In this document: positions 11,712-20,431 of the stretch, piece by piece | How positions within the stretch are numbered: the first letter of the stretch is position 1 | How the letters are laid out: each line of letters starts with the position of its first letter | Assembly (NCBI GenBank): GCA_001770815.1 | Contig: MESD01000198.1 | Location: 37,561 to 70,376 of the forward strand | Origin: Burkholderiales bacterium RIFCSPHIGHO2_12_FULL_69_20 | Lineage (GTDB): Bacteria > Pseudomonadota > Gammaproteobacteria > Burkholderiales > Burkholderiaceae_C | Length of the DNA stretch: 32,816 bases | Reading direction: 5' to 3' | Notes under the pieces: model-generated | What the model saw: the letters and a program-made list of their open reading frames with translations, nothing else | What the model was told of the DNA's origin: nothing | The model's database searches: none | Program-made: the position numbers and the translations under genes

Positions 11712-12770
11712 ATGCCCCGTGCCCCGTCGCCCCATGCCGCCTTGCCCCGCACTTCGCTGAGCGAGGTCACTGCCTGGATCACCGCGGCCACCCAGCGGCA
11801 CCCCGACCGCCTGCCGCAGCACCTGGCCGAGCGCCTGGGCTGCAGCCCCACCAGCGCACGCCGCCTGCTGCGCCGGCTGGTCGATCTGCAATGGCTGCAG
11901 CGTGTAGGCACGTCACGCAAGCCGCACTTCCAGCCCGGCGCCCTGCGCCAGGTGGTGCAGCGCTACCCGCTGGCCGGGCTGCAGGAAGACCGGCCCTGGG
12001 CCGAGGACTTCGCGCCGCATTTCGAGCTGCCCGATGCCGTGGCGCGCATGGCCCAGCATGCCTTCACCGAGCTGCTGAACAATGCCATCGACCACAGCGG
12101 CGGCAGCCAGGTCACCGTGTCGATGCGCCAGACGCCGCTGCAGCTGCAGCTGCTGGTCAGCGACGACGGCCGTGGCATCTTCGACGCGATCGGCGAAACC
12201 TTCCAGATCGACGATCCGGTGCAGGCGATGCTCGAGCTGGCCAAGGGCAAGCTGAGCACGCGGCCCGACGGCCACAACGGCCGCGGCCTGTTCTTCACCT
12301 CGCGCATCGCCGACATCATCGACCTGCATGCCAACAACCTGGCCTTCCAGCAGCGCGACTGGCAGCGCGAGCAGTGGCAGCGCGGCCGCCCGGCCTGCCG
12401 CCAGGGCAGTTCGGTCTACGTGGCGATCTGCCTGGACACCGAGCGCACGCTCGACGCGGTGCTGCGCCGCTACAGCCTGGATGGCGCGGGCTACGACTTC
12501 GACCGCACCGTGGTGCCGCTGCGGCTGGTGACCGGCCCGCAGCTGGCGCTGGCCTCCCGCGCGCAGGCGCGTCGGGTGGCCGCGCGGCTGCAGCGCTTTC
12601 GGCGCGTGGAGTTGGATTTCGACGGCCTGGCCGAGGTGGGCCATGGTTTTGCCGACGAGCTGCTGCGGGTGTTTCAGCACCAGCATCCCGAGGTGGAGCT
12701 GGTGCCGGTGAACATGGCGCCCCCCATCGCGGCGATGGTCGAGAGTGTGCAGGCGGCCGAACCCGCCTGA
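11712..12770 (+). CDS. HTH / GHKL ATPase / STAS-like (DUF4325) regulatory protein
   Basis: The 352-residue soluble protein seems to hold three parts. Residues about 15-80 form a winged-helix-like HTH region (LAERLGCSPTSARRLLRRLVDLQWLQRVG). Residues about 100-245 form a GHKL ATPase with N-box ELLNNAIDHS (120-129), G1 DDGRG (151-155) and G2 GHNGRGL (187-193), but with no phospho-accepting H-box region, as in anti-sigma switch kinases. Residues about 265-345 resemble the STAS-like DUF4325 fold, with VELDFDGLAEVGHGFADEL (299-317). The architecture suggests a nucleotide-controlled switch or transcription regulator; its target is unknown. The ATG at 11712 is chosen for its GGAAGGA ribosome binding site; the frame is open to 11583. 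It converges on pyk with 13 bp between stops. The ATPase part is clear; the other two assignments are moderately sure. Confidence 0.82.
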   Translation: MPRAPSPHAALPRTSLSEVTAWITAATQRHPDRLPQHLAERLGCSPTSARRLLRRLVDLQWLQRVGTSRKPHFQPGALRQVVQRYPLAGLQEDRPWAEDFAPHFELPDAVARMAQHAFTELLNNAIDHSGGSQVTVSMRQTPLQLQLLVSDDGRGIFDAIGETFQIDDPVQAMLELAKGKLSTRPDGHNGRGLFFTSRIADIIDLHANNLAFQQRDWQREQWQRGRPACRQGSSVYVAICLDTERTLDAVLRRYSLDGAGYDFDRTVVPLRLVTGPQLALASRAQARRVAARLQRFRRVELDFDGLAEVGHGFADELLRVFQHQHPEVELVPVNMAPPIAAMVESVQAAEPA

Positions 12771-12783
12771 ACAGCCCATCAAT

Positions 12784-14214
12784 TCAAGCCACCCGGCAGA
12801 CCTTCAGCATGTTGGTGCCGCCCGGGTAGCCCATCGGCTCGCCGCAGGTGATGGCGTAGGTGTCGCCCGGGCGCAGCACGCCGCGGTCGACCAGCTCGCG
12901 CTCGGCTTCGGCCAGTGCGGTGTCACGGTCGTGGTGGGCCGGCGACAGGATCGGCCGCACGTTGCGGTACAGCGCCATGCGCGCCTGCGAGCTGGCCTTG
13001 GAAGTGATGCCGAAGATCGGCACGTGGATGTTGTGCCGGCTCATCCACAGCGCGGTGCTGCCCGACTCGGTCAGCGCAACGATGGCCTTGCAGCCCAGGT
13101 GGTGGGCGGTGAACAACGCGCCCATGGCGATCGACTGGTCGATGCGGCCGAAGATGCGGTCGGTGAAGTTGGCGTCCAGCCGCACGTCTTCGGCACGCTC
13201 GGCCTCCAGCGCGATGGCGGCCATCTGCTCGACCGTCTCCACCGGGTACTTGCCGGCGGCGGTCTCGGCGCTGAGCATCACTGCATCGGTGCCATCGAGC
13301 ACGGCATTGGCCACGTCGGACACTTCGGCCCGCGTGGGCACCGGGTTGACGATCATGCTCTCCATCATCTGCGTGGCGGTGATGGCGATCTTGTCCATCT
13401 CGCGCGCCATGCGGATCATGCGTTTCTGCAGCGCCGGCACGGTGGCGTTGCCCACTTCCACCGCCAGGTCACCGCGCGCCACCATGATGCCGTCACTGGC
13501 GCGCAGGATGTGCTCCAGCTGCGGGATGGCCTCGCTGCGCTCGATCTTGGCGATCATCGCCGGCTTGTGGCGCCAGGGTTCGCCGGCCACGTTGGCCAGC
13601 TGGCGGGCCATCTCCATGTCGGTGGCGTTCTTCGGGAAGCTGACCGCCACGTAGTCGGCCTGGAAGGCCATGGCGGTCTTGATGTCGTCCATGTCCTTGG
13701 CCGTCAACGCCGGCGCGGTGAGGCCGCCGCCCTGCTTGTTGATGCCCTTGTTGTTGCTCAGCTCGCCGCCGATCTTGACGACGGTGTGCACCTGCTCGCC
13801 GCGCACCGACTCCACCGTCAGCACGATCAGGCCGTCGTTGAGCAGCAGCGTGTCGCCGGGCTTCACGTCGCGCGGCAACTCCTTGTAGTCGAGGCCCACG
13901 CCGTCGATGGCACCGGGCTCGCTGCGCGCCGCATCCAGCACGAAGCGCTCGCCGGTGACCAGCATCACCTTGCCTTCGGCAAACTTGCCGACGCGGATCT
14001 TGGGGCCCTGCAGGTCGGCCATCAACGCGATCGGCTTGCCCACCTTCAGTGCGATCTCACGCACCAGCGTGGCGCGATCGATGTGGTCCTGCGCCGTGCC
14101 GTGGCTGAAGTTCAGCCGCACCACGTCGACACCGGCGCGCAGCAGCCGCTCCAGCACCTCGGGGCTGCTGCTGGCGGGGCCGAGGGTGGCAACGATCTTG
14201 GTGGCGCGTGGCAT
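12784..14214 (-). CDS. pyk: Pyruvate kinase
   Basis: Pyruvate kinase transfers phosphate from phosphoenolpyruvate to ADP, the last step of glycolysis. The 476-residue protein begins RATKIVATLGPAS with VRLNFSHG soon after, the standard substrate-loop start. It contains DLQGPKIRVG, the active-site signature IMVARGDLAVEVG, and a C-terminal allosteric-type domain ending GGTNMLKVCRVA. The ATG at 14214 has an AGGACGA-like ribosome binding site. It is the downstream member of the pgk-maeB-pyk series, but 123 bp separate it from maeB, so it may have its own promoter. No terminator was seen in the 13 bp before the convergent HTH-GHKL gene. Confidence 0.95.
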   Translation of the reverse strand: MPRATKIVATLGPASSSPEVLERLLRAGVDVVRLNFSHGTAQDHIDRATLVREIALKVGKPIALMADLQGPKIRVGKFAEGKVMLVTGERFVLDAARSEPGAIDGVGLDYKELPRDVKPGDTLLLNDGLIVLTVESVRGEQVHTVVKIGGELSNNKGINKQGGGLTAPALTAKDMDDIKTAMAFQADYVAVSFPKNATDMEMARQLANVAGEPWRHKPAMIAKIERSEAIPQLEHILRASDGIMVARGDLAVEVGNATVPALQKRMIRMAREMDKIAITATQMMESMIVNPVPTRAEVSDVANAVLDGTDAVMLSAETAAGKYPVETVEQMAAIALEAERAEDVRLDANFTDRIFGRIDQSIAMGALFTAHHLGCKAIVALTESGSTALWMSRHNIHVPIFGITSKASSQARMALYRNVRPILSPAHHDRDTALAEAERELVDRGVLRPGDTYAITCGEPMGYPGGTNMLKVCRVA

Positions 14215-14337
14215 GGGTGGTTCGTCCTGGGGTTGAGCGCTCGATTATCGGGGCCGGCCCGCATCGCCCGGTTACCTTCGGGTTACCGGGCGCCCGGTAT
14301 GTTGTCGGCGGGTGATCAGCACACGATCAGCGCTCGA

Positions 14338-16677
14338 TCAGCGCCCCGCGTCCCTCAGCTCGGTGGCATCGGCGACGGCCAGCGCGGTCATGTTGACCAG
14401 GCGCCGCATCGTCGCCGACGGCGTGAGGATGTGCACCGGCGCGGCCGCGCCCAGCAGGATCGGGCCGATCGTCACGCCGTGGCTGGCGGTGACCTTGAGC
14501 ACGTTGAACAGGATGTTGGCCGCGTCCAGGTTGGGCAGCACCAGCAGGTTGGCCGCGCCGGTGAGCGTGGCGTCGTTGAGAAAGCTGCCGCGGATGGCCT
14601 CGGACAGCGCGGCATCGCCCTGCATCTCGCCGTCGCATTCGATCTCGGGCGCGCGTTGCACGAACAGGTTGCGCGCGCTGCGCATGCGGCGCGCCGATTC
14701 ACGCTGCGAGGTGCCGTACATCGAGTGCGACAAGAAGGCCACCTTGGCCGGCATGCCGAAGCGCCGCACCTCGTGCGCGGCCATCAGCGCGATGTCGGCC
14801 AGCTCCTCGGCGCTGGGCAACTCGTTGACGAAGGTATCGGTGATGAACAAGGTGTGCTCGGCCAGCATCAGCGCGTTCATCGTGGCCATCGTGCGGGCCC
14901 CCGTGCGCTGGCCGATGACCTGGCGCACATGGTCCAGGTGCTGCTCGAAGCGGCCCACCAGGCCGCACAGCATCGCGTCGGCCTCGCCGCGCTTGAGCAT
15001 CAGGCAGGAGATCAGCGTATTGCTGCGCCGCACCGCCGCCTTGGCCGCCTCGCTCGACACGCCGTCGCGGCCCATCAGCTGGTGGTAAGCCTCCCAATAG
15101 GCGCGAAAGCGCGGGTCGTTCTCGGGGTCGCACACCTCGAAGTGCACGCCGCGCTGCAGGCGCAGGCCGGCGCGCTCGATGCGCATGTCGATCACCGCCG
15201 GCCGGCCCACCAGGATGGGCTGCGCCAGGCCTTCGTCCAGCACCACCTGCACCGCACGCAGCACACGCTCGTCTTCGCCCTCGGCGTACACCACGCGGGC
15301 GGCCTGCCGTGCCTGCGCGGCCTTGGCCGCGGCGAACACCGGCTGCATCACCATGCCGGTCTGGTAGACGAAGCGGGTGAGCTGCTGGCGGTAGGCGTCC
15401 AGGTCGGCGATGGGCCGCGTGGCCACGCCGCTGTCGGCCGCGGCCCTGGCCACGGCTGGCGCGATGCGCAGGATCAGCCGCACGTCGAAGGGCGTGGGGA
15501 TGATGTACTCGGGGCCGAACTTCAGCTCCTTGCCGGCATAGGCGGCGGCCACCTCGTCGCTGGGCTCGGCCTTGGCCAGCGCGGCGATCTCGCGCACGCA
15601 GGCCAGCTTCATCGCCTCGTTGATGGTGGTGGCGCCGCAGTCGAGCGCGCCGCGGAAGATGTAGGGGAAGCACAGGACGTTGTTGACCTGGTTCGGGTAG
15701 TCCGAGCGGCCGGTGGCCACGATGCAGTCGGGCCGCGCGGCGCGGGCCAGCTCGGGCCGGATCTCGGGCTCGGGGTTGGCCAGCGCCAGGATGATCGGCT
15801 GCGTGCCCATGGTCTTGACCATCTCGGGCGTCAGCACGCCGGCGGCCGAGCAGCCGAGGAACACGTCGGCGCCCACTATCACGTCGGCCAGGGTCTGGTG
15901 CGCGGTCTTCTGGCAGTAGCGCTGCTTCGATTCGTCGAGCTTGCCGTCCGCGACGTCCTGGCGGTCCTCGCGGATCACGCCCTTCGAATCGCAGACGAAG
16001 ACGTTGGCGATGTTCACGCCCAGGCTCACCATCAAGTCCAGGCAGGCGATGGCCGCCGCGCCGGCCCCCGAGACCACCAGCTTGATCTGGCCGATCGGCT
16101 TGCCCACCAGCTCGAGCGCGTTGATCAGCGCCGCCGACGAGATGATCGCCGTGCCATGCTGGTCGTCGTGGAAGACGGGGATCTTCAGCCGCTCACGCAG
16201 CTTGCGCTCGACCACGAAGCACTCGGGCGCCTTGATGTCCTCGAGGTTGATGCCGCCCAGCGTGGGCTCGAGCGCGGCGATGATCTCGACCAGGCGGTCG
16301 GGGTCGTGCTCGGCCAGCTCGATGTCGAACACGTCGATGCCGGCGAACTTCTTGAACAGGCAGCCCTTGCCCTCCATCACCGGCTTGGCCGCCAGCGGGC
16401 CGATGTCGCCCAGGCCCAGCACCGCGGTGCCGTTGGTGATCACGCCCACCAGGTTGCCGCGGCTGGTGTATTCGGCCGCCAGGCTGGGGTCGCGCTCGAT
16501 GTCCAGGCAGGGATAGGCCACGCCGGGCGAATAAGCCAGGCTCAGGTCACGCTGGTTGCTCAGCGGCTTGGTGGGGGTGACGGAGATCTTGCCCCGGGTG
16601 GGCGCGCGGTGGTATTCACGTGCGGCGTCGCGCAGCGCCTGTTCGGCGGCAGAAATCGGCTTGCTGGGGCTGGTCAT
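14338..16677 (-). CDS. maeB: NADP-dependent malic enzyme with phosphotransacetylase-like domain
   Basis: MaeB oxidatively decarboxylates malate to pyruvate with NADP. The 779-residue length fits the two-domain MaeB type. The malic enzyme half (about 1-425) has [21 protein letters not shown] near the start, HDDQHGTA, and the Rossmann motif [14 protein letters not shown]. The C-terminal part (about 430-779) resembles phosphotransacetylase but in MaeB proteins normally acts as an acetyl-CoA-sensing regulatory domain rather than an enzyme; this is family knowledge. The ATG at 16677 gives the usual N-terminus. The gene sits between pgk and pyk on the same strand, tying gluconeogenic carbon flow to lower glycolysis; gaps of about 125 bp on each side leave room for separate promoters. 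Confidence 0.94.
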   Translation of the reverse strand: MTSPSKPISAAEQALRDAAREYHRAPTRGKISVTPTKPLSNQRDLSLAYSPGVAYPCLDIERDPSLAAEYTSRGNLVGVITNGTAVLGLGDIGPLAAKPVMEGKGCLFKKFAGIDVFDIELAEHDPDRLVEIIAALEPTLGGINLEDIKAPECFVVERKLRERLKIPVFHDDQHGTAIISSAALINALELVGKPIGQIKLVVSGAGAAAIACLDLMVSLGVNIANVFVCDSKGVIREDRQDVADGKLDESKQRYCQKTAHQTLADVIVGADVFLGCSAAGVLTPEMVKTMGTQPIILALANPEPEIRPELARAARPDCIVATGRSDYPNQVNNVLCFPYIFRGALDCGATTINEAMKLACVREIAALAKAEPSDEVAAAYAGKELKFGPEYIIPTPFDVRLILRIAPAVARAAADSGVATRPIADLDAYRQQLTRFVYQTGMVMQPVFAAAKAAQARQAARVVYAEGEDERVLRAVQVVLDEGLAQPILVGRPAVIDMRIERAGLRLQRGVHFEVCDPENDPRFRAYWEAYHQLMGRDGVSSEAAKAAVRRSNTLISCLMLKRGEADAMLCGLVGRFEQHLDHVRQVIGQRTGARTMATMNALMLAEHTLFITDTFVNELPSAEELADIALMAAHEVRRFGMPAKVAFLSHSMYGTSQRESARRMRSARNLFVQRAPEIECDGEMQGDAALSEAIRGSFLNDATLTGAANLLVLPNLDAANILFNVLKVTASHGVTIGPILLGAAAPVHILTPSATMRRLVNMTALAVADATELRDAGR

Positions 16678-16720
16678 GGCGGGCCTGGCATCGTGCTTCG
16701 AGGCGTCGGAGGTTACGCCG

Positions 16721-16749
16721 GTTTGCCCGCCTCAACGATGCGGGCAACC
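16721..16749. repeat. Inverted repeat between pgk and maeB
   Basis: TTGCCCGC (16723-16730) and GCGGGCAA (16740-16747) form a perfect 8-bp stem with a 9-nt loop, extendable by GG/CC with one bulged T. It lies about 57 bp past the pgk stop on the minus strand. No T-run follows in either direction, so it may be a weak or Rho-assisted terminator, an mRNA end-protecting hairpin, or part of maeB control. Confidence 0.45.
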
Positions 16750-16803
16750 GCTAGCCGCGATGCCGTGGCGCGATGCGATCGCCGCGCGCCCGCTGGCGCG
16801 GGG

Positions 16804-18009
16804 TCAACCCGCGGCGCGCTTTTCCAGGATCTCGAAGGCCGGCAGGGTCTTGCCTTCCAGCACCTCGAGGAAGGCGCCGCCGCCGGTGCTGATGTAGCCC
16901 ACATCACCCTCGATGCCGTACTTGGCAATGGCCGCCAGCGTATCGCCGCCACCGGCAATGCTGAAGGCGTCGCTCTCGGCGATGGCCCGCGCGATGGCTT
17001 GGGTGCCACCCTCGAAGGCCGGAAACTCGAACACGCCCACCGGGCCGTTCCAGACGATGGTGCCGGCGGCCTTCAGCTGCGCGGCCAGGATGGCGGCGGT
17101 CTTGGGACCGATGTCGAGGATCAGGTCGTCGTCGGCCACGTCAGCGGCGTCTTTCACCGTGGCCTCGGCGTCGGCGGCAAAGCGCTTGGCGCAGACCACG
17201 TCGACGGGGATGGGCACCGCCGCGCCACGCGCCTTCATCGCCGCGATCACGGCCTTGGCATCAGCCAGCAGGTCGGGCTCGGCCAGGCTCTTGCCGATCT
17301 TCAGGCCTTCGGCCAGCATGAAAGTGTTGGCGATGCCACCGCCCACGATCAGGCCGTCGACCTTGGCGGCCAGGCTCTGCAGGATGGTCAGCTTGGTGCT
17401 GACCTTGCTGCCGGCGACGATGGCCACCAGCGGGCGCTTCGGGTGGGCCAGCGCCTTGGTGATGGCGTCGATCTCGGCCGACAGCAGCGGGCCGGCGCAG
17501 GCCACCGGCGCGTACTGCGCGATGCCGTAGGTGGTGCCCTCGGCGCGGTGCGCAGTGCCGAAGGCATCGTTGACGAAGATGTCGCACAGCGCGGCCATCT
17601 TGCGCGCCAGCGCCTCGTTGTTCTTCTTCTCGCCCTTGTTCAGGCGGCAGTTCTCCAGCATCACCAGGTGGCCGGGCGCGACGGTCACGCCGTCGACCCA
17701 GTTGGCGATCAGCGGCACCCCATTTCCGTAAGGATGGCCCAGCAACTCGCCCAGCCTTTGGGCGACCGGCGCCAGTGAGTCCTCGGGCTTAAATTCACCT
17801 TCGGTGGGCCGGCCGAGGTGGCTGGTCACCATCACCGCGGCGCCGGCTTTCAAGGCCATCTGGATGGCCGGCACCGAGGCGCGGATGCGCGTGTCCTCGG
17901 TGATCTGGCCGGCGTCGTCCTGCGGCACGTTGAGGTCGGCGCGGATGAACACACGCTTGCCGGCCACCTGGCCCTGGGCCACCAGTTGATCGAAACGAAG
18001 GATTTTCAT
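16804..18009 (-). CDS. pgk: Phosphoglycerate kinase
   Basis: Pgk reversibly converts 1,3-bisphosphoglycerate and ADP to 3-phosphoglycerate and ATP in glycolysis and gluconeogenesis. The 401-residue protein shows the two-lobed family landmarks: RADLNVPQ and [10 protein letters not shown] near the start, [32 protein letters not shown] and the nucleotide-binding GGGDTLAA, ending [18 protein letters not shown]. The open frame extends to 18450, but MKILRFDQL at 18009 is the standard start and the extension is antisense shadow of the lipoprotein gene. A 149-bp gap separates it from the upstream lipoprotein gene, so its own promoter there is likely, although none could be defined with confidence. 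Confidence 0.95.
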   Translation of the reverse strand: MKILRFDQLVAQGQVAGKRVFIRADLNVPQDDAGQITEDTRIRASVPAIQMALKAGAAVMVTSHLGRPTEGEFKPEDSLAPVAQRLGELLGHPYGNGVPLIANWVDGVTVAPGHLVMLENCRLNKGEKKNNEALARKMAALCDIFVNDAFGTAHRAEGTTYGIAQYAPVACAGPLLSAEIDAITKALAHPKRPLVAIVAGSKVSTKLTILQSLAAKVDGLIVGGGIANTFMLAEGLKIGKSLAEPDLLADAKAVIAAMKARGAAVPIPVDVVCAKRFAADAEATVKDAADVADDDLILDIGPKTAAILAAQLKAAGTIVWNGPVGVFEFPAFEGGTQAIARAIAESDAFSIAGGGDTLAAIAKYGIEGDVGYISTGGGAFLEVLEGKTLPAFEILEKRAAG

Positions 18010-18158
18010 GAGCGGTCTCTGCACGAGGGGTTGATGAGTGGGCAACGGCGCGCAGTTTGGCAGATCACCAGCCCCGGGCCCCTGCGCAGGATCATCAACA
18101 GGGTGGCGCTCACCGGGCCGCGAGCCGGCCTGCCATGCGGCCCGCCCGGGCCGATGGT

Positions 18159-19016
18159 TCAGCGCGGATCGGCCAGCGCGCGCAGGTCGTCTTCCCAGCC
18201 CTGCAGCTTGTCGATCGCGTGCTGGCGCTGCGCTGGCGTGGTGCCGTTGTGCACCTGGGCCATCAACGCGCAGTTGGCCTGCGACACGCGCCGGGCCTGG
18301 GCGCGGTAGGCGGCGCGCGGCGAGTGGCCGGTCTCGGCGGCCAGTCGGCGCAGGCCGGCCTGCACCGTGGCGGCATGGGCGCGCTCGGTGTGCCACTGGC
18401 GCAGGCTGCGCACCACCTCGGCGTTGCGCAGCTGCAGCTCGGCCAGCCACAGCTCGGCGTTGAAGGGCGAGGCCGCTTGCGCCTCGGCCAGCGCCTGGCG
18501 CTGGGCGTCGGTCAGCGTGCCGTACAGCGTCTCGGCCCGGTCCAGCGCGCGCTGCAAGGCGGCCTTCTGGCGCTCGTCCGGGCTGGCCTGCAGATAGTCG
18601 GCCAGGCGCTCGGCGTGCTGGGCGGCCTGGCGTTGCTCGAGGTGCTCAATCTGCGCGACCGTCATCGTGCGCACCTGCGTGGCCAGGGCCGGCACGGCCT
18701 GGTCGAAGGCCCGCTGAGCCCGTTGCCGCCAGGCCTCGATCTCGCTGCACACCTGGGCAGCGGTGACAGGGTTCACGGCCAGGCCGCGAACATCGGCCAG
18801 GGCCTGTGCATAGTCGGCCAACTGGGTGGCACGATGCCAGGCGAACCAGTCGGTCAGCGCGTTTTTGACGCGGGGCGCCTGCTCGGGATGGAAGTCGGCG
18901 TAGCCGTCCAGCCACCAGTAGGCCAGCGTCGGCCCCTGGTTGTAGCTCAGGCGCAGCGCGCTGCATCCCACGATCCACGGCAACAGCATCACGATAATCC
19001 AGCGTCTCCACCGCAT
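18159..19016 (-). CDS. DUF6279-type lipoprotein
   Basis: This 285-residue protein starts with a lipoprotein signal peptide, [18 protein letters not shown], with Cys18 as the lipidation site. A conserved-looking start follows ([22 protein letters not shown]), then a long helical, Ala/Gln/Arg-rich body with likely coiled coil (residues about 75-270). This matches the DUF6279 family of proteobacterial lipoproteins of unknown function, so it probably sits in the periplasm anchored to a membrane. The start is uncertain: ATG at 19016 is used, while an in-frame ATG at 19034 would add MKLPVS and would share the bases CATG with the start codon of glmU on the other strand. Neither has an obvious ribosome binding site. 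Confidence 0.8.
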   Translation of the reverse strand: MRWRRWIIVMLLPWIVGCSALRLSYNQGPTLAYWWLDGYADFHPEQAPRVKNALTDWFAWHRATQLADYAQALADVRGLAVNPVTAAQVCSEIEAWRQRAQRAFDQAVPALATQVRTMTVAQIEHLEQRQAAQHAERLADYLQASPDERQKAALQRALDRAETLYGTLTDAQRQALAEAQAASPFNAELWLAELQLRNAEVVRSLRQWHTERAHAATVQAGLRRLAAETGHSPRAAYRAQARRVSQANCALMAQVHNGTTPAQRQHAIDKLQGWEDDLRALADPR

Positions 19017-19032
19017 AGAAACAGGCAACTTC

Positions 19033-20424
19033 ATGGCTTTGGACATCGTCATCATGGCAGCGGGCAAGGGCACCCGCATGAAATCGCGCCACCCCAAGGT
19101 GCTGCACCAGCTGGCAGGGCGATCGCTGCTGGGCCATGTGCTGGGCACCACCGCGCAGCTGGGCGAGCACCGCTGCTGGGTGATCACCGGCCACGGTGCC
19201 GATGCGGTGGAGTCTGCCATCGCCGGCACCGGCGCGGTGTCGGTGCGCCAGATGCCCCAGCTGGGCACCGGCCATGCCATCCAGCAGGTGGTGCCGCATC
19301 TGGCGGACGGGGGGGCGGAGGGCGGCACCACGCTGATCCTCAACGGCGACGTGCCGCTGATCGCGGCCGACACCGCGCGGGCGCTGGCCCAGGCCTGCGG
19401 CGGTGAGCGCCTGGCGCTGCTGACCATCGTGCTCGACGACGCCACCGGCTACGGCCGCATCCTGCGCTCGGGCGATGCGATGGGCGGGCGGGTGCTGGGC
19501 ATCGTCGAACACAAGGATGCCAGCGAGCGCCAGCGCGAGATCCGCGAGGTCTACACCGGCATGATGGCCGCGCCCACCGCGGCGCTCAAGCGCTGGGTGG
19601 CCGCGTTGAAGAACGACAACGCCCAGGGTGAGTTCTACCTGACGGACATCGTGGCGATGGCCGTGGCCGAGGGCGTGCCGGTGGTGGCCACCCACGCCAG
19701 CGACGACACCGAGGTGCTGGGCGTCAACAGCCCGCTGCAGCTGGCCGACCTGGAGCGCCGTTTCCAGCGCCGCCAGGCCGATGCCCTGCTGGAGGCCGGC
19801 GTGCGGCTGGCCGACCCGGCGCGCTTCGACCTGCGTGGCACCCTGGCCGCCGGGCAGGACGTCGAGATCGACGTGGGCTGCGTGTTCGAGGGCGCGGTGA
19901 CCTTGGGCAACGAGGTGCGCATCGGCGCGCATTGCGTGATCCGCGATGCGGCGATCGGCGCCGGCGCGGTGATCCACCCGTTCACCCACATCGAGGGCGC
20001 CAGCGTGGGCGCCGGTGCGCTGGTCGGGCCCTACGCCCGGCTGCGGCCCGGTGCGGTGCTGGGCGAGCAGGTGCACATCGGCAACTTCGTCGAGGTCAAG
20101 AACTCCACGCTGGCCAAGGGCGCCAAGGCCAACCACCTGGCCTACCTGGGCGACGCCACGGTGGGCGAGCGCGTCAACTACGGCGCGGGCAGCATCACCG
20201 CCAACTACGACGGTGCCAACAAGCACCGCACCGTGATCGGCGACGACGTGCACATCGGCAGCAACTGCGTGCTGATCGCGCCGGTCACCATCGGCGCCGG
20301 GGGCACCGTGGGCGGCGGCAGCACGATCAGCAAGGACACGCCAGCCGGGCAACTGTCGGTGGCGCGCGGCAAGCAGGTGGCCGTCGCCGGCTGGACGCGG
20401 CCGGTCAAAACCAAGAAGGGCTGA
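19033..20424 (+). CDS. glmU: Bifunctional N-acetylglucosamine-1-phosphate uridyltransferase / glucosamine-1-phosphate acetyltransferase
   Basis: GlmU makes UDP-N-acetylglucosamine, the precursor for peptidoglycan and lipopolysaccharide, by acetylating glucosamine-1-phosphate and adding UMP. The 463-residue protein has an N-terminal nucleotidyltransferase domain (AAGKGTRMKS near residue 9; QLGTGHA; LNGDVPL). Its C-terminal left-handed beta-helix has many hexapeptide turns (IGAHCVIRDAAIGAGAVIHP) and the acetyltransferase motif NYGAGSITANYDG. The ATG at 19033 gives the family N-terminus MALDIVIMAAGKG; a weak ACAGG precedes it. Its promoter must lie within the divergent lipoprotein gene (a GATAAT element at 18993-18998 is a candidate -10). 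It ends 7 bp from the convergent GGDEF gene. Confidence 0.96.
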   Translation: MALDIVIMAAGKGTRMKSRHPKVLHQLAGRSLLGHVLGTTAQLGEHRCWVITGHGADAVESAIAGTGAVSVRQMPQLGTGHAIQQVVPHLADGGAEGGTTLILNGDVPLIAADTARALAQACGGERLALLTIVLDDATGYGRILRSGDAMGGRVLGIVEHKDASERQREIREVYTGMMAAPTAALKRWVAALKNDNAQGEFYLTDIVAMAVAEGVPVVATHASDDTEVLGVNSPLQLADLERRFQRRQADALLEAGVRLADPARFDLRGTLAAGQDVEIDVGCVFEGAVTLGNEVRIGAHCVIRDAAIGAGAVIHPFTHIEGASVGAGALVGPYARLRPGAVLGEQVHIGNFVEVKNSTLAKGAKANHLAYLGDATVGERVNYGAGSITANYDGANKHRTVIGDDVHIGSNCVLIAPVTIGAGGTVGGGSTISKDTPAGQLSVARGKQVAVAGWTRPVKTKKG

Positions 20425-20431
20425 CGTCGGC

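Noticed and set aside
12745-17778. A 5-kb stop-free plus-strand frame (1677 codons) opposite pyk, maeB and pgk
   Set aside because: It is antisense to three well-identified genes, runs through their intergenic gaps, and its His/Gly/Arg/Ala/Val-rich translation resembles no protein; high third-position GC in the real genes suppresses stops in this frame.
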